Shown piece by piece: positions 8,926 to 17,202 of a DNA stretch of 64,000 nucleotides (positions are counted from its first letter, which is position 1; every line of letters begins with the position of its first letter). Position numbers and translations under genes: made by a program. This stretch comes from Defluviimonas salinarum. Lineage in GTDB: Bacteria; Pseudomonadota; Alphaproteobacteria; Rhodobacterales; Rhodobacteraceae. The notes under the pieces are model-generated. The model was given only the letters and a program-made list of their open reading frames with translations, was not told the origin of the DNA and ran no database searches. The stretch lies in the NCBI RefSeq assembly GCF_026013545.1, contig NZ_JAPDOG010000012.1, forward strand, positions 62,001-126,000. The letters run 5' to 3'.

Positions 8926-10005
8926 GTGGAGAGCGACTTTCTCATCGTCGGCGGCGGGATCGCCGGCATCTCCGCCGTCGCGCGACTTGCGTCGCTGGGC
9001 ACGGTGACGCTGCTCGAGGCCGAGTATCACCTCGCCTACCACACGTCCGGCCGCTCCGCCGCGCTCTTCGAGCCCTATTACGGCCGCGCGCCGGTCGTTG
9101 CTCTGTCGCTCGCGAGCGAGGCGCATCTGCGCCACGCCAATGGCGGCGTGCTCAGCCCGCGCGGCATGATGCTGGTCGCGGGGGCAGGGGAGGACGCTGC
9201 CTTCGAGACCGACCGCGCCGCGCTCGGCCTCGACGAGATCGCGGTTGCCGACGCGCTGGCCAGACTGCCGGTGCTCAGGGCCGAAGCGCTTTCCCGCGCC
9301 GCCTTCGCCGACCACGCCTGGGACATCGACACCGACCGGCTGATCCAGGACTTCGCGCGTGAGGCGAGGGCGGCAGGCGGGCGGATCGTCACCGGCGCCC
9401 GCGTCACCGGGCTTGACCGCGAGGGCGGCATCTGGCGCGCCGAGACGGCAGAGGGCGCTTTCGCGGGACGCATTCTCGTCAATGCCGCCGGCGCCTGGGC
9501 CGATACCATCGCCGGCCTGGCCGGGCTGCGACCGATCGGCCTCACGCCGCACCGCCGCTCGATGGCGCGGATCCCCGCGCCCGGCGGGCATGATGTCTCG
9601 CGCTGGCCGCTTGTCATGGGCGCGGGTGAGACCTGGTATGCCAAGCCCGATGCCGGCGCGCTCATCGTCTCGCCGGCCGAGGAGGATCCGACCCATCCGC
9701 ACGACGCCTGGGCCGACGACATGGTGCTGGCCGAGGGCCTCGCGCGCTACGAGGCGATGGTCAGCGAACCCGTGACCCGGCTTCTCGCTTCCTGGGCGGG
9801 CCTCAGGACCTTCGCGCCCGACCGGGTGCTGGTTATCGGCCCTGACCCTGCCGAACCTTCCTTCTTCTGGCTCGCCGGGCAGGGCGGCTACGGCTTCCAG
9901 ACCGCGCCGGCCGCGAGCCGTCTTGCCGGCGATCTGATCGCCGGGCGCGCCCCGGAAATCGACGCCGCCACCGTGAGCGCCCTTTCGCCGAAGCGGTTTT
10001 CGTGA
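8926..10005 (+). CDS. FAD-dependent oxidoreductase, DAO family
   Basis: 359 residues from a GTG start at 8926, ten bases after the oligopeptidase stop. The dinucleotide-binding GGGIAG is at 9-14, followed by an acidic residue at the end of beta-2. The C-terminal FAD stretch GQGGYGFQTAPAASRLAG is typical of the D-amino-acid oxidase/glycine oxidase superfamily. These enzymes oxidise secondary or D-amino acids to imines. With a peptidase upstream, the substrate could be an amino acid or derivative released from peptides, but this is only inference. A short inverted repeat (CCTGTT-TCG-AACAGG, 10009-10023) follows the stop. Confidence 0.85.
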   Translation: MESDFLIVGGGIAGISAVARLASLGTVTLLEAEYHLAYHTSGRSAALFEPYYGRAPVVALSLASEAHLRHANGGVLSPRGMMLVAGAGEDAAFETDRAALGLDEIAVADALARLPVLRAEALSRAAFADHAWDIDTDRLIQDFAREARAAGGRIVTGARVTGLDREGGIWRAETAEGAFAGRILVNAAGAWADTIAGLAGLRPIGLTPHRRSMARIPAPGGHDVSRWPLVMGAGETWYAKPDAGALIVSPAEEDPTHPHDAWADDMVLAEGLARYEAMVSEPVTRLLASWAGLRTFAPDRVLVIGPDPAEPSFFWLAGQGGYGFQTAPAASRLAGDLIAGRAPEIDAATVSALSPKRFS

Positions 10006-10048
10006 CATCCTGTTTCGAACAGGCAAGAAAATAAAAAGGGACAGAACA

Positions 10049-10822
10049 ATGCGGCCGATCGGGCGGTTTCTGGCAGTACTCACCCTTCTCGCTATGGCCG
10101 GATGCGGCGGCGGCAATGGCCGCGTCGCCGGTATCCCGCAGCGGTTCAGCGACATCGACCCCTATGACTGGCGCGGCATCACGCCCGCGCACCACCCGGT
10201 ACACGGCGTCGACGTCTCGCGATACCAGGGCGCGGTCGACTGGCACCGGGTCAGGGGCTCCGGCGTCTCCTTCGCCTTCATCAAGGCGACCGAGGGCGGC
10301 GACTACGCCGATCCGCTGTTCTTCCAGCACTGGGCGGGCGCCGCCCAGGCCGGCATCCCGCGCGGCGCCTATCACTTCTACTACCTCTGCCGTTCGGCGG
10401 TCGAACAGGCGCAGTGGTTCATCGCCAACGTCCCGGCCGAACGCGGCACGCTGCCGCCGGTCCTCGACGTCGAGTGGAACAACACTTCGCGGACCTGCCG
10501 CTCGCGTCCGGATCCGGAGGTGATCCGCTCCGAGATCGAGACCTTCCAGCGCATCGTCGGCGCCCGCTTTGGCCAGCGCCCGGTGATCTACACCGCGGTC
10601 GACTTCTGGCGCGACAACGAGCTCTGGAAGCTCCGCGGCGAGGAGTTCTGGCTGCGCTCGGTGGCCGGCCACCCGAGCATCAAGTATCCCGGCCAGGACT
10701 GGAGCTTCTGGCAATATACCGGCACCGGCGTGGTTCCGGGTATTTCCGGCGAGGCCGATCTCAACGCCTTCGCGGGCTCCGAGGCTGCCTGGTCCGCCTG
10801 GCTCGCGCGGCGCAGTCTCTGA
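10049..10822 (+). CDS. GH25 lysozyme-family lipoprotein
   Basis: 257 residues. The N terminus is a lipoprotein signal with lipobox LAMAGC, placing the acylated cysteine at 19. The rest is a glycoside hydrolase family 25 barrel: HGVDVSRYQG at 52-61, KATEGGDY at 79-86 and the catalytic pair in VLDVEW (D140, E142). The family cleaves the MurNAc-GlcNAc bond of peptidoglycan, so a membrane-anchored cell-wall hydrolase is likely. It has an AAAGGGA site before the ATG. It is followed by a regulatory region for the next gene rather than by an operon partner. Confidence 0.9.
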   Translation: MRPIGRFLAVLTLLAMAGCGGGNGRVAGIPQRFSDIDPYDWRGITPAHHPVHGVDVSRYQGAVDWHRVRGSGVSFAFIKATEGGDYADPLFFQHWAGAAQAGIPRGAYHFYYLCRSAVEQAQWFIANVPAERGTLPPVLDVEWNNTSRTCRSRPDPEVIRSEIETFQRIVGARFGQRPVIYTAVDFWRDNELWKLRGEEFWLRSVAGHPSIKYPGQDWSFWQYTGTGVVPGISGEADLNAFAGSEAAWSAWLARRSL

Positions 10823-10832
10823 CGTCACGTCA

Positions 10833-10850
10833 TATTCCATTTCTGGAATA
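10833..10850. promoter_or_regulatory. Inverted repeat TATTCCA-N4-TGGAATA (SqrR/BigR-like)
   Basis: Exact 7-4-7 inverted repeat. It contains ATTC-N8-GAAT, which resembles the site reported for the sulfide-responsive ArsR-type repressors SqrR/BigR in alphaproteobacteria. It lies two bases upstream of an FNR-type site. The match to the regulator family is from memory and is not proven. Confidence 0.4.
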
Positions 10851-10852
10851 AC

Positions 10853-10866
10853 TTGACGCAGGTCAA
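10853..10866. promoter_or_regulatory. FNR/FnrL-type box TTGACGCAGGTCAA
   Basis: TTGAC-GCAG-GTCAA is an exact palindrome that fits the FNR/FnrL consensus TTGAY-N4-RTCAA used in Rhodobacteraceae for oxygen control. Its centre is about 61 bases before the ATG at 10921. TTGACG may also serve as a -35 element, in which case the protein would repress instead of activate. Confidence 0.6.
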
Positions 10867-10920
10867 GGCCGGTCTCTCACGCCCGTGCGACTGGACGCTG
10901 ACAGGTTACCGGAGGCCGAG

Positions 10921-11265
10921 ATGAGCTACATCGACGAGATCAAAGCGACACGCGCCGAGCTGCGTACGCTCTACAGGACCATTCCCGCCGCGACCGAGGG
11001 CTTTTCGCAGCTCTCGGCCGCGGTGAAGGACAACGGTCCCCTGAGCGTCAAGGAAAAGGAATATGTCGCGCTCGGCATGGCGGTCGCGCTGCGTTGCGAG
11101 CCCTGCATCAACTTCCACGTCGAGGCGCTGATGAAGGCCGGCGCCACCCGCGCGGAGCTGGGCGACGTGCTCGCGATGGCGATCCAGATGGGGGGCGGGC
11201 CGACGCTGATGTACTCCGCAGCAGCCCTCGCCTGCTGGGACGAACTGGCGGCGGCAAAGGAATAG
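10921..11265 (+). CDS. Carboxymuconolactone decarboxylase/AhpD-like protein
   Basis: 114 residues, the usual size of single-domain CMD proteins. The AhpD-type redox motif C59-E-P-C62 followed by H66 is present within ALRCEPCINFHVEAL, and the GDVLAMAIQMGGGP segment is conserved in the family. Members act as small peroxidases or thiol-dependent reductases in the cytoplasm. The ATG at 10921 has GGAGG upstream, which excludes a longer start at 10885. The upstream FNR-like and SqrR-like palindromes suggest control by oxygen and by sulfide or another thiol stress. A hairpin terminator begins at the stop codon. Confidence 0.88.
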   Translation: MSYIDEIKATRAELRTLYRTIPAATEGFSQLSAAVKDNGPLSVKEKEYVALGMAVALRCEPCINFHVEALMKAGATRAELGDVLAMAIQMGGGPTLMYSAAALACWDELAAAKE

Positions 11266-11293
11266 GGCCGGTCTCCCGGCCCCTTCTTCTTTT
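11265..11293 (+). terminator. Rho-independent terminator after the AhpD-like gene
   Basis: GGGCCGG-TCTC-CCGGCCC stem (11265-11282) followed by the T-rich tail CTTCTTCTTTT. The stem starts in the last base of the stop codon. Confidence 0.75.
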
Positions 11294-11330
11294 CCGAAAT
11301 ATCCCGGGGGTCCGGGGGCAGCGCCCCCGG
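11294..11330 (-). repeat. Intergenic hairpin plus GGGATATTTCGG repeat, copy 3
   Basis: Read on the minus strand this is an 8-bp stem (CCGGGGGC-GCT-GCCCCCGG) followed by CCCCCGGGATATTTCGG, the same layout as near 6751-6807. It lies between convergent genes and may help to end the minus-strand transcript. Confidence 0.5.
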
Positions 11331-11344
11331 CCTTGACCGCAGGA

Positions 11345-13843
11345 TCAGCCGTTGACGCGGATGCGCTCGTTCGACGGGTCGAACGGGCTGTCCTCGACGA
11401 CCACGGCATCCCATTCCTGGCGCAGCATCCGCACCTTCAGCTTGGTGCCGACTTCCGCCAGGTCCGGGCTGACATAGCCCATGCCGATCTGCTTGTTGAA
11501 CGCCACCGAGTAGCCGCCCGAGGTCAGGCGGCCGACCTTCTTGCCGTCGACGAGGAGCGCTTCCTTGCCCCAGGGATCGGTGTCCGACGGCCCGTCGATC
11601 AGCAGGGTGACGCATTTGAAGCGCACACCGGTGTCGATCATCGCCTGCTTGCCCTGGAAGTCCTTCGAGAGATCGATGAAGCGGTCGAGACCGGCCTCGG
11701 CGGGCGTCGCGTCGCGGCCGAGCTCGGTGCCGAAGGCGCGGTAGGACTTCTCCTGGCGGAGCCAGTTCTGGGCGCGGGCGCCGACGAGCTTCATGCCGTG
11801 CTTCTCGCCCGCCTTGAGCAGCAGATCCCAGAGGTAGCGCTGCATCTCGATCGGGTGGTGAAGCTCCCAGCCAAGCTCCCCGGTATAGGCCACGCGGATC
11901 GCGTTGACCGGGCACATGCCGAGCTCGATCTTGCGGGCCGAGAGCCAGGGGAAACGCTTGTTCGACAGCGCCGTCTCCGGCTCGGCATCCTTGATGATCT
12001 CCTTCAGGATGTCGCGCGACTTCGGACCGGCAATGGCGAAGACGCCCCACTGGGTGGTGACGTCATGCATGTCCACATGCGCGCCGCCGTTCGCGATGAA
12101 GTCCTCGATCGACTTCTTCAGGTAGTCGGCGTCATAGGTGGTCCAGGCACCGGCGGAGACGAGGTAGTAGTCGTTCTCGCCGTTGCGCACGATCGTGTAT
12201 TCCGTCCGCGTCGTCCCCGTGGGCGTCAGCGCATAGGTCAGGTTGATGCGGCCGACCTTCGGCAGCGCGTTGCAGGTGAACCAGTCGAGGAACGCCGTCG
12301 CACCGGGCCCACGCACGATGTGCTTGGTAAAGGCGGTCGCGTCGATCAGGCCAGCGGTCTCGCGGATCGCCTTGGCTTCGTCCACGGCATATTGCCACCA
12401 GCCGCCACGGCGGAAGGAACGCGAGTCATGGTCGAACGACTCGGGCGCATCCTTCGGGCCGTAATAGTTCGGGCGTTCCCAGCCGTTGACCTGACCGAAC
12501 TGCGCGCCAAGCGCCTTCTGGCGGTCATAGACCGGGGCCGTGCGCAGCGGGCGGCAGGCTTCGCGCTCTTCGTCCGGGTGGTGCAGGATGAAGACGTGCT
12601 CATAGCATTCCTCGTTCTTGCGCGCCGCGTATTCGGTCGTCATCCACGAGCCGTAACGCTTCGGATCGAGCGAGGCCATGTCGATCTCGGCTTCGCCGTT
12701 GACCATCATCTGCGCGAGGTAGTAGCCGGTGCCGCCCGCGGCCGTGATGCCGAACGAGAAGCCCTCGGCGAGCCACATGTTGCGCAGGCCCGGGGCGGGA
12801 CCGACCAGCGGGTTGCCGTCCGGCGTGTAGCAGATCGGGCCGTTGAAGTCGTCCTTGAGACCGACGGTCTCCGAGGACGGAATCCGGTGGATCATCGACA
12901 TGTATTCGGCCTCGATCCGCTCCAGGTCGAGCGGGAAGAGGTCAGCGCGGAACGATTCCGGCACGTCGTAGAGGAAGCGGGCCGGCGCATTGCGCTCATA
13001 GGGGCCAAGGATCCAGCCACCGCGCTCCTCGCGGACATACCACTTGGCGTCCGCGTCGCGCAGCACCGGGTGCTCGGGGTTGTTCTTGCGGTATTCCTGC
13101 AGCATCGGGTCCGGCTCGGTCACGATATACTGGTGCTCGACCGGGATCGCCGGGATCTTGATACCCAGAAGCCGCGCGGTGCGCTGGGCGTGGTTGCCGG
13201 TCGCGGTGACGACATGCTCGGCGGTGATAACGGTCTGTTCTTCGGAGGGGACGAGGTTGCCGCCCTTCTCGACCATCTTCGTGCAGGTGACCTGCCACTC
13301 GGAGCCGGTCCACTTGTAGCCATCGACCTGCCACTTGCGCTCGATCGTGACACCCAGCTGGCGCGCGCCCTTGGCCATCGCCTGGGTCACGTCGGCGGGG
13401 TTGATATAGCCGTCCTGCGGATGGAAGATCGCGCCCTTCAGATCCTCGGTGCGGACCAGCGGCCAGCGCTCCTTGATCTCTTTCGGGGTCATGAATTCAT
13501 GGTAGACGTCGCAGGTCTCGGCGACCGAGGAGTAGAGCATGTATTCGTCCATGCGCTCCTGCGTCTGCGCCATGCGCAGGTTGCCGACGACGTAGAAACC
13601 CGCGTTCAGCCCGGTTTCGGCCTCGAGCGTCTTGTAGAAGTCGACCGAGTACTTGTGGATGTGGGTCGTCGCGTAGCTCATGTTGAAGAGCGGCAGCAGA
13701 CCGGCGGCGTGCCAGGTCGAGCCCGAGGTCAGCTCGTCGCGCTCCAGGAGCATCGTGTCCCAGCCGGCTTTGGCCAGGTGATAGGCAATCCCGGTACCGA
13801 CGGCACCGCCGCCGACGACAAGGGCTTTGACATGGGTTTTCAT
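11345..13843 (-). CDS. Dimethylglycine/sarcosine dehydrogenase-like flavoprotein with GcvT domain
   Basis: 832 residues from the ATG at 13843, which has GAGGAG nine bases upstream; a TTG seven codons earlier is not used. The N-terminal DAO domain has GGGAVG at 11-16 and GSTWHAAGL at 41-49, whose histidine is the covalent FAD site in dimethylglycine dehydrogenases. An FAO-type linker follows and then, from about residue 430, a GcvT-like tetrahydrofolate domain. Such enzymes demethylate dimethylglycine or sarcosine and pass the C1 unit to folate. The exact substrate is not set by sequence. It stands alone between convergent and divergent neighbours. Confidence 0.88.
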   Translation of the reverse strand: MKTHVKALVVGGGAVGTGIAYHLAKAGWDTMLLERDELTSGSTWHAAGLLPLFNMSYATTHIHKYSVDFYKTLEAETGLNAGFYVVGNLRMAQTQERMDEYMLYSSVAETCDVYHEFMTPKEIKERWPLVRTEDLKGAIFHPQDGYINPADVTQAMAKGARQLGVTIERKWQVDGYKWTGSEWQVTCTKMVEKGGNLVPSEEQTVITAEHVVTATGNHAQRTARLLGIKIPAIPVEHQYIVTEPDPMLQEYRKNNPEHPVLRDADAKWYVREERGGWILGPYERNAPARFLYDVPESFRADLFPLDLERIEAEYMSMIHRIPSSETVGLKDDFNGPICYTPDGNPLVGPAPGLRNMWLAEGFSFGITAAGGTGYYLAQMMVNGEAEIDMASLDPKRYGSWMTTEYAARKNEECYEHVFILHHPDEEREACRPLRTAPVYDRQKALGAQFGQVNGWERPNYYGPKDAPESFDHDSRSFRRGGWWQYAVDEAKAIRETAGLIDATAFTKHIVRGPGATAFLDWFTCNALPKVGRINLTYALTPTGTTRTEYTIVRNGENDYYLVSAGAWTTYDADYLKKSIEDFIANGGAHVDMHDVTTQWGVFAIAGPKSRDILKEIIKDAEPETALSNKRFPWLSARKIELGMCPVNAIRVAYTGELGWELHHPIEMQRYLWDLLLKAGEKHGMKLVGARAQNWLRQEKSYRAFGTELGRDATPAEAGLDRFIDLSKDFQGKQAMIDTGVRFKCVTLLIDGPSDTDPWGKEALLVDGKKVGRLTSGGYSVAFNKQIGMGYVSPDLAEVGTKLKVRMLRQEWDAVVVEDSPFDPSNERIRVNG

Positions 13844-14053
13844 CGGGCCGACTCCTCGGGTCAATTTTCTGGCCCCTATCTGCCAGAGCCGCAGAATAGC
13901 GGAAATGTCAGCCCGACCTAAACCGGAGGAAAAACGACATGTGCGCAGGTCGGGGACGCGCTAGACCCTTCTCGCGCCGGCCTCGGCACTCGACCGCGGC
14001 TGCGCGGGCGCCTACAACTTCGGCAAACGGGAACCACGACGGGAGTATAGCAC

Positions 14054-15028
14054 ATGGCGCGCACGGTGATCATCGATACCCACGGCGGACCGGAGGTGCT
14101 GAGGCTCGTGGACCGCGAGGTCGGCGCGCCGGGGCCGGGCGAGATCCGCATCGCCCACCGGGCCTGCGGGCTCAATTTCATCGACGTCTACCAGCGCGAT
14201 GGGCTCTACAAGCTGCCGCTGCCGGCGGCGCTCGGGATGGAGGCGGCCGGCATCGTCGAGGCGGTCGGCGAGGGTGTCACCCATCTGAAGCCGGGCGACC
14301 GCGCCGCCTATGCCTGTCAGCCGCCGGGCGCCTATGCCGAGGCCCGCGTGATGCCCGCCGCGCAGGTCTGCAGGCTGCCGGACGGGATCTCCTTCGAGGA
14401 GGGCGCGGCGGCGATGTTGAAGGGTCTGACGGTCGACTACCTCTTTAACCGCACCACGCCGATCGCGAAGGGCGACTGGGTGCTCTTCCACGCCGCGGCC
14501 GGTGGTGTCGGCCTCATCGCCTGCCAGTGGGCGCGGTCCGAGGGCATCAACCTGATCGCCACGGCGGGCTCGGACGAGAAATGCCAGATGGCGCTCGAAC
14601 ACGGCGCCGCCCATGCGATCAACTACCGCGAGGGCGACTTCGCTCCGCGTGTGCGCGAGATCACGGAGGGGCGCGGGGTTCATGTGGTAATGGATTCGGT
14701 CGGAAAGGACACGTTCGAGGGGTCGCTCGATTCGCTCCGTCCGCTCGGCATGATGATCTCGTTCGGCGCCGCCTCGGGGCCGGTGCCGCCGCTGAACATC
14801 ATGACGCTCGCCGCCAAGGGATCGCTGAAGATCACCCGCCCGACGATCTTCACCCATATCGCCGATCACGCGACCTGCCAAGAGATGGCGGCGCGGCTCT
14901 TTGGCAAGATCACCTCGCGCGCCGTAAGGATCGAGATCGGCCAGAGATTCGCGCTTGCGGACGTCGCCGAAGCCCACCGCGCGCTGGAGGCGCGGCGGAC
15001 CACGGGCTCGACTGTCCTGACCCTCTGA
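14054..15028 (+). CDS. Quinone oxidoreductase, zinc-free MDR family
   Basis: 324 residues. It belongs to the medium-chain dehydrogenase/reductase family without the zinc ligands, like QorA. Motifs include CGLNFIDVYQRDGLY at 38-52 and the NADPH loop AAAGGVG at 147-153 within LFHAAAGGVGLIACQWA. Family members reduce quinones by one or two electrons with NADPH in the cytoplasm. It is divergent from the DMGDH-like gene across about 210 bases, in which no coding gene is seen. No partner gene follows on the same strand. Confidence 0.9.
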   Translation: MARTVIIDTHGGPEVLRLVDREVGAPGPGEIRIAHRACGLNFIDVYQRDGLYKLPLPAALGMEAAGIVEAVGEGVTHLKPGDRAAYACQPPGAYAEARVMPAAQVCRLPDGISFEEGAAAMLKGLTVDYLFNRTTPIAKGDWVLFHAAAGGVGLIACQWARSEGINLIATAGSDEKCQMALEHGAAHAINYREGDFAPRVREITEGRGVHVVMDSVGKDTFEGSLDSLRPLGMMISFGAASGPVPPLNIMTLAAKGSLKITRPTIFTHIADHATCQEMAARLFGKITSRAVRIEIGQRFALADVAEAHRALEARRTTGSTVLTL

Positions 15029-15072
15029 CCGCCCCGCGGCGCGGAGTCGTCGTACCTCACATATCGCGGAGG

Positions 15073-15363
15073 TCAGTTCTCGGACGTTTCGCAGAACTTG
15101 GAGCCGGACTTCCGCGTGCATTCCGAAGCGTCCAGCGGGGCGTCCGTCGCGCGCGGCTTGGAGGAGGGAGCTTCCCTTATGTCTGCTTCAGCCCGCTCGC
15201 TATCCGATCCAGAGGCGCCGATAAGGCCGTTGAAACGCAGCGACAGATGAGTCCTAAACCCGTAGGGCTCGTCAGGGTGTGCCCTGCGCGCCAAAAAGTA
15301 GTCGAGACCAGTCGTCGTGAGAACCAGAATCGCACAAAACACAAGAACCGGAAATCGATCCAC
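15073..15363 (-). CDS. Small secreted or membrane-anchored protein, unknown
   Basis: 96 residues from the GTG at 15363; a GTG at 15378 is possible, but GAGG sits correctly for the downstream one. Residues 2-24 form one hydrophobic helix (RFPVLVFCAILVLTTTGL), followed by a polar periplasmic tail. The tail ends with the cysteine pair in ECTRKSGSKFCETSEN, which may form a disulfide. No family is recognised. Support is the single hydrophobic segment with a sensible start and the lack of any better frame in this stretch. It lies between the quinone reductase (convergent) and the hydroxyacid dehydrogenase (same strand, upstream). A chance frame is still possible. Confidence 0.5.
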   Translation of the reverse strand: MDRFPVLVFCAILVLTTTGLDYFLARRAHPDEPYGFRTHLSLRFNGLIGASGSDSERAEADIREAPSSKPRATDAPLDASECTRKSGSKFCETSEN

Positions 15364-15446
15364 CACAACACCTCGCACTTAACACCTGCGGATGATATCC
15401 GCCGTGCGGCGCCTAATCGTGGCAGCGGGGCGAAAAAATCAAGGCT

Positions 15447-16433
15447 TCAGAGCATTCCCGGCACCACGAGGTCGGGCGGGCGGTGGCCGTCGGCGAAGGT
15501 CTTGATGTTGATGATCACCTTCTCGCCCATCTCGGTCCGCCCTTCGACGGTCGCCGAGCCCATATGCGGCAGCAGCACGACGTTGCTGAGTTCGCGCAAG
15601 CGCGGGTTGATGTCCTTGCCGTGCTCGTAGACGTCGAGACCGGCGCCGGCGATCTCGCCCGCGCGCAGCATCCGTGTCAGCGCGTTCTCGTCGATCACCT
15701 CGCCGCGCGAGGTGTTCACGATGACGCCGGTTGGCTTCATCAGCCGCAACCGGCGCGCGTTCATCAGGTGGAAGGTCGCCGGCGTGTGCGGACAGTTGAC
15801 CGAGATCACGTCCATCCGGCTCACCATCTGGTCGAGGCTCTCCCAATAGGTGGCCTCGACCTCCGCCTCCTGCTCTGGGCGAAGGCGCTTGCGGTTGTGG
15901 TAATGGATCTGCATGCCGAAGGCGGCGGCACGGCGGGCCACGGCGGTGCCGATCCGGCCCATGCCAAGGATGCCGAGCCTGCGCCCGCCGACCCGGCCGC
16001 CCATGAAGGCGGTGGGCGCCCAGCCCTCCCACTGGCCGGACTGCATCACCGCAAGCCCTTCGGGGATCCGCCGGGTGACGGCGAGGATCAGCGCCATCGT
16101 CATGTCGGCGGTGTCCTCGGTCACGACGCCGGGCGTGTTGGAGATGAGCACCCCGCGCTGGCGCGCCGAATGGACGTCGATATGGTCGACGCCCGCGCCG
16201 TAGTTGGCGATCAGCTTCAGCCTTTCACCGGCCTGGGCGAGAAGGTTGCTGTCGATATGGTCGGTGACGCAGGGCACCAGAACGTCCGCCCGCCGCATCG
16301 CGGCCGCCAGTTCCTCGCGGGTCATCCGGGTGTCGGGGTCGCGCAACTCGACATCGAAGAGTTCCTTCATCCGCGTCTCGACGACCTCGGGCAAGCGTCG
16401 CGTGACGACAACAGTCAGGCGCTGCGATCCCAT
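15447..16433 (-). CDS. D-2-hydroxyacid dehydrogenase (glyoxylate/hydroxypyruvate reductase type)
   Basis: 328 residues from the ATG at 16433, which has GAGGAGA upstream. The NAD(P) loop GMGRIG is at 157-162, followed by HYHNRKRL, whose arginines suggest NADPH preference. Catalytic residues are R243 in NTSRGEV and H290 in LPHMGSAT, with a glutamate in GLDVYE. The family reduces glyoxylate, hydroxypyruvate or other 2-keto acids. The Y-x-N-R-K-R pattern and GWAPTAFMG fit the GyaR/GRHPR group. It is transcribed alone and divergent from the SH3-domain gene. Confidence 0.88.
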   Translation of the reverse strand: MGSQRLTVVVTRRLPEVVETRMKELFDVELRDPDTRMTREELAAAMRRADVLVPCVTDHIDSNLLAQAGERLKLIANYGAGVDHIDVHSARQRGVLISNTPGVVTEDTADMTMALILAVTRRIPEGLAVMQSGQWEGWAPTAFMGGRVGGRRLGILGMGRIGTAVARRAAAFGMQIHYHNRKRLRPEQEAEVEATYWESLDQMVSRMDVISVNCPHTPATFHLMNARRLRLMKPTGVIVNTSRGEVIDENALTRMLRAGEIAGAGLDVYEHGKDINPRLRELSNVVLLPHMGSATVEGRTEMGEKVIINIKTFADGHRPPDLVVPGML

Positions 16434-16549
16434 GGACTTGTCTCCTCTCTTCCAACGGCGCGTTGCTACTGGCAAAGTGCAGCGCAACGGGGCAAGTCAC
16501 AAGCCCCGAAAGACGGCGCTCGCCACGGCGGGCGAATATCGGGCAGGAC

Positions 16550-17077
16550 ATGAGCGGACGAGTGTACACAATGCGCGCGCTGCGGGCGCTGATCGCGTCG
16601 ATCATCTGTTGTGGCGGCGCGGTGACCGCTGCGGCTGCGGCGGAGACCTTGCGCGGGCCGGTGACGAACCTGCCGCTGCCGCGCTTCGTCTCGCTCAAGG
16701 CGGCGGAGGGCAACGTGCGCCGCGGGCCGAGCCTTGAGCACCGGATCGACTGGGTGTTCCGCCACCGCGACATGCCGCTCCGGGTCACGGCCGAATTCGA
16801 GCACTGGCGCCGGGTCGAGGACAGCGAGGGGCAGGGCGGCTGGATCTACTACACCCTCCTGTCGGGCGCCCGCACCGTGATGTTCGAGGTCGACAGGACC
16901 GCGATGCGGGTCCAGCCCGACCCCGCCGCGCGGGTCGTGGCCGAGGCCGAGGCCGGGGTGATCGGCTGGCTTGGCGAATGCAATCCCGGCTGGTGCCGGA
17001 TCAGCGCCGGCGGCGAGAAGGGCTGGGTCGCCAAGGAAGCGCTCTGGGGCGTCGCGCCGGACGAGATTCGCGAGTGA
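16550..17077 (+). CDS. Exported SH3-domain protein
   Basis: 175 residues from the ATG at 16550 (AGGAC just upstream). Residues 8-32 make a signal peptide (LIASIICCGGAVTAAAAA, cleavage near AAA-AET). Two bacterial SH3-like units follow: one around VSLKAAEGNVRRGPSLEHRI and a second around MRVQPDPAARVVAEAEAG. Such proteins are periplasmic and bind peptidoglycan or act with wall enzymes. W and G residues typical of the fold (GGWIYYTLL, GWVAKEALWG) are in place. The function is otherwise unknown. The cation transporter gene follows 125 bases downstream. Confidence 0.8.
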   Translation: MSGRVYTMRALRALIASIICCGGAVTAAAAAETLRGPVTNLPLPRFVSLKAAEGNVRRGPSLEHRIDWVFRHRDMPLRVTAEFEHWRRVEDSEGQGGWIYYTLLSGARTVMFEVDRTAMRVQPDPAARVVAEAEAGVIGWLGECNPGWCRISAGGEKGWVAKEALWGVAPDEIRE

Positions 17078-17202
17078 GCTCAACCGCGGCGCCCGGCTGT
17101 CGCGCGGCGTGGCCAGGAAGCGGCTTCCCGCCCCTCTAGGTCAGCTTGCCGCCTTTTCCGCCCCTGCCACCGCTGCTATGAGCGGCGCAGGGACGGGAGC
17201 GG

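Noticed and set aside
11333-13921. Very long open frame on the plus strand opposite the DMGDH-like gene
   Set aside because: Long antisense frames are common in GC-rich DNA; it has no motifs, and the minus-strand protein is a clear family member.
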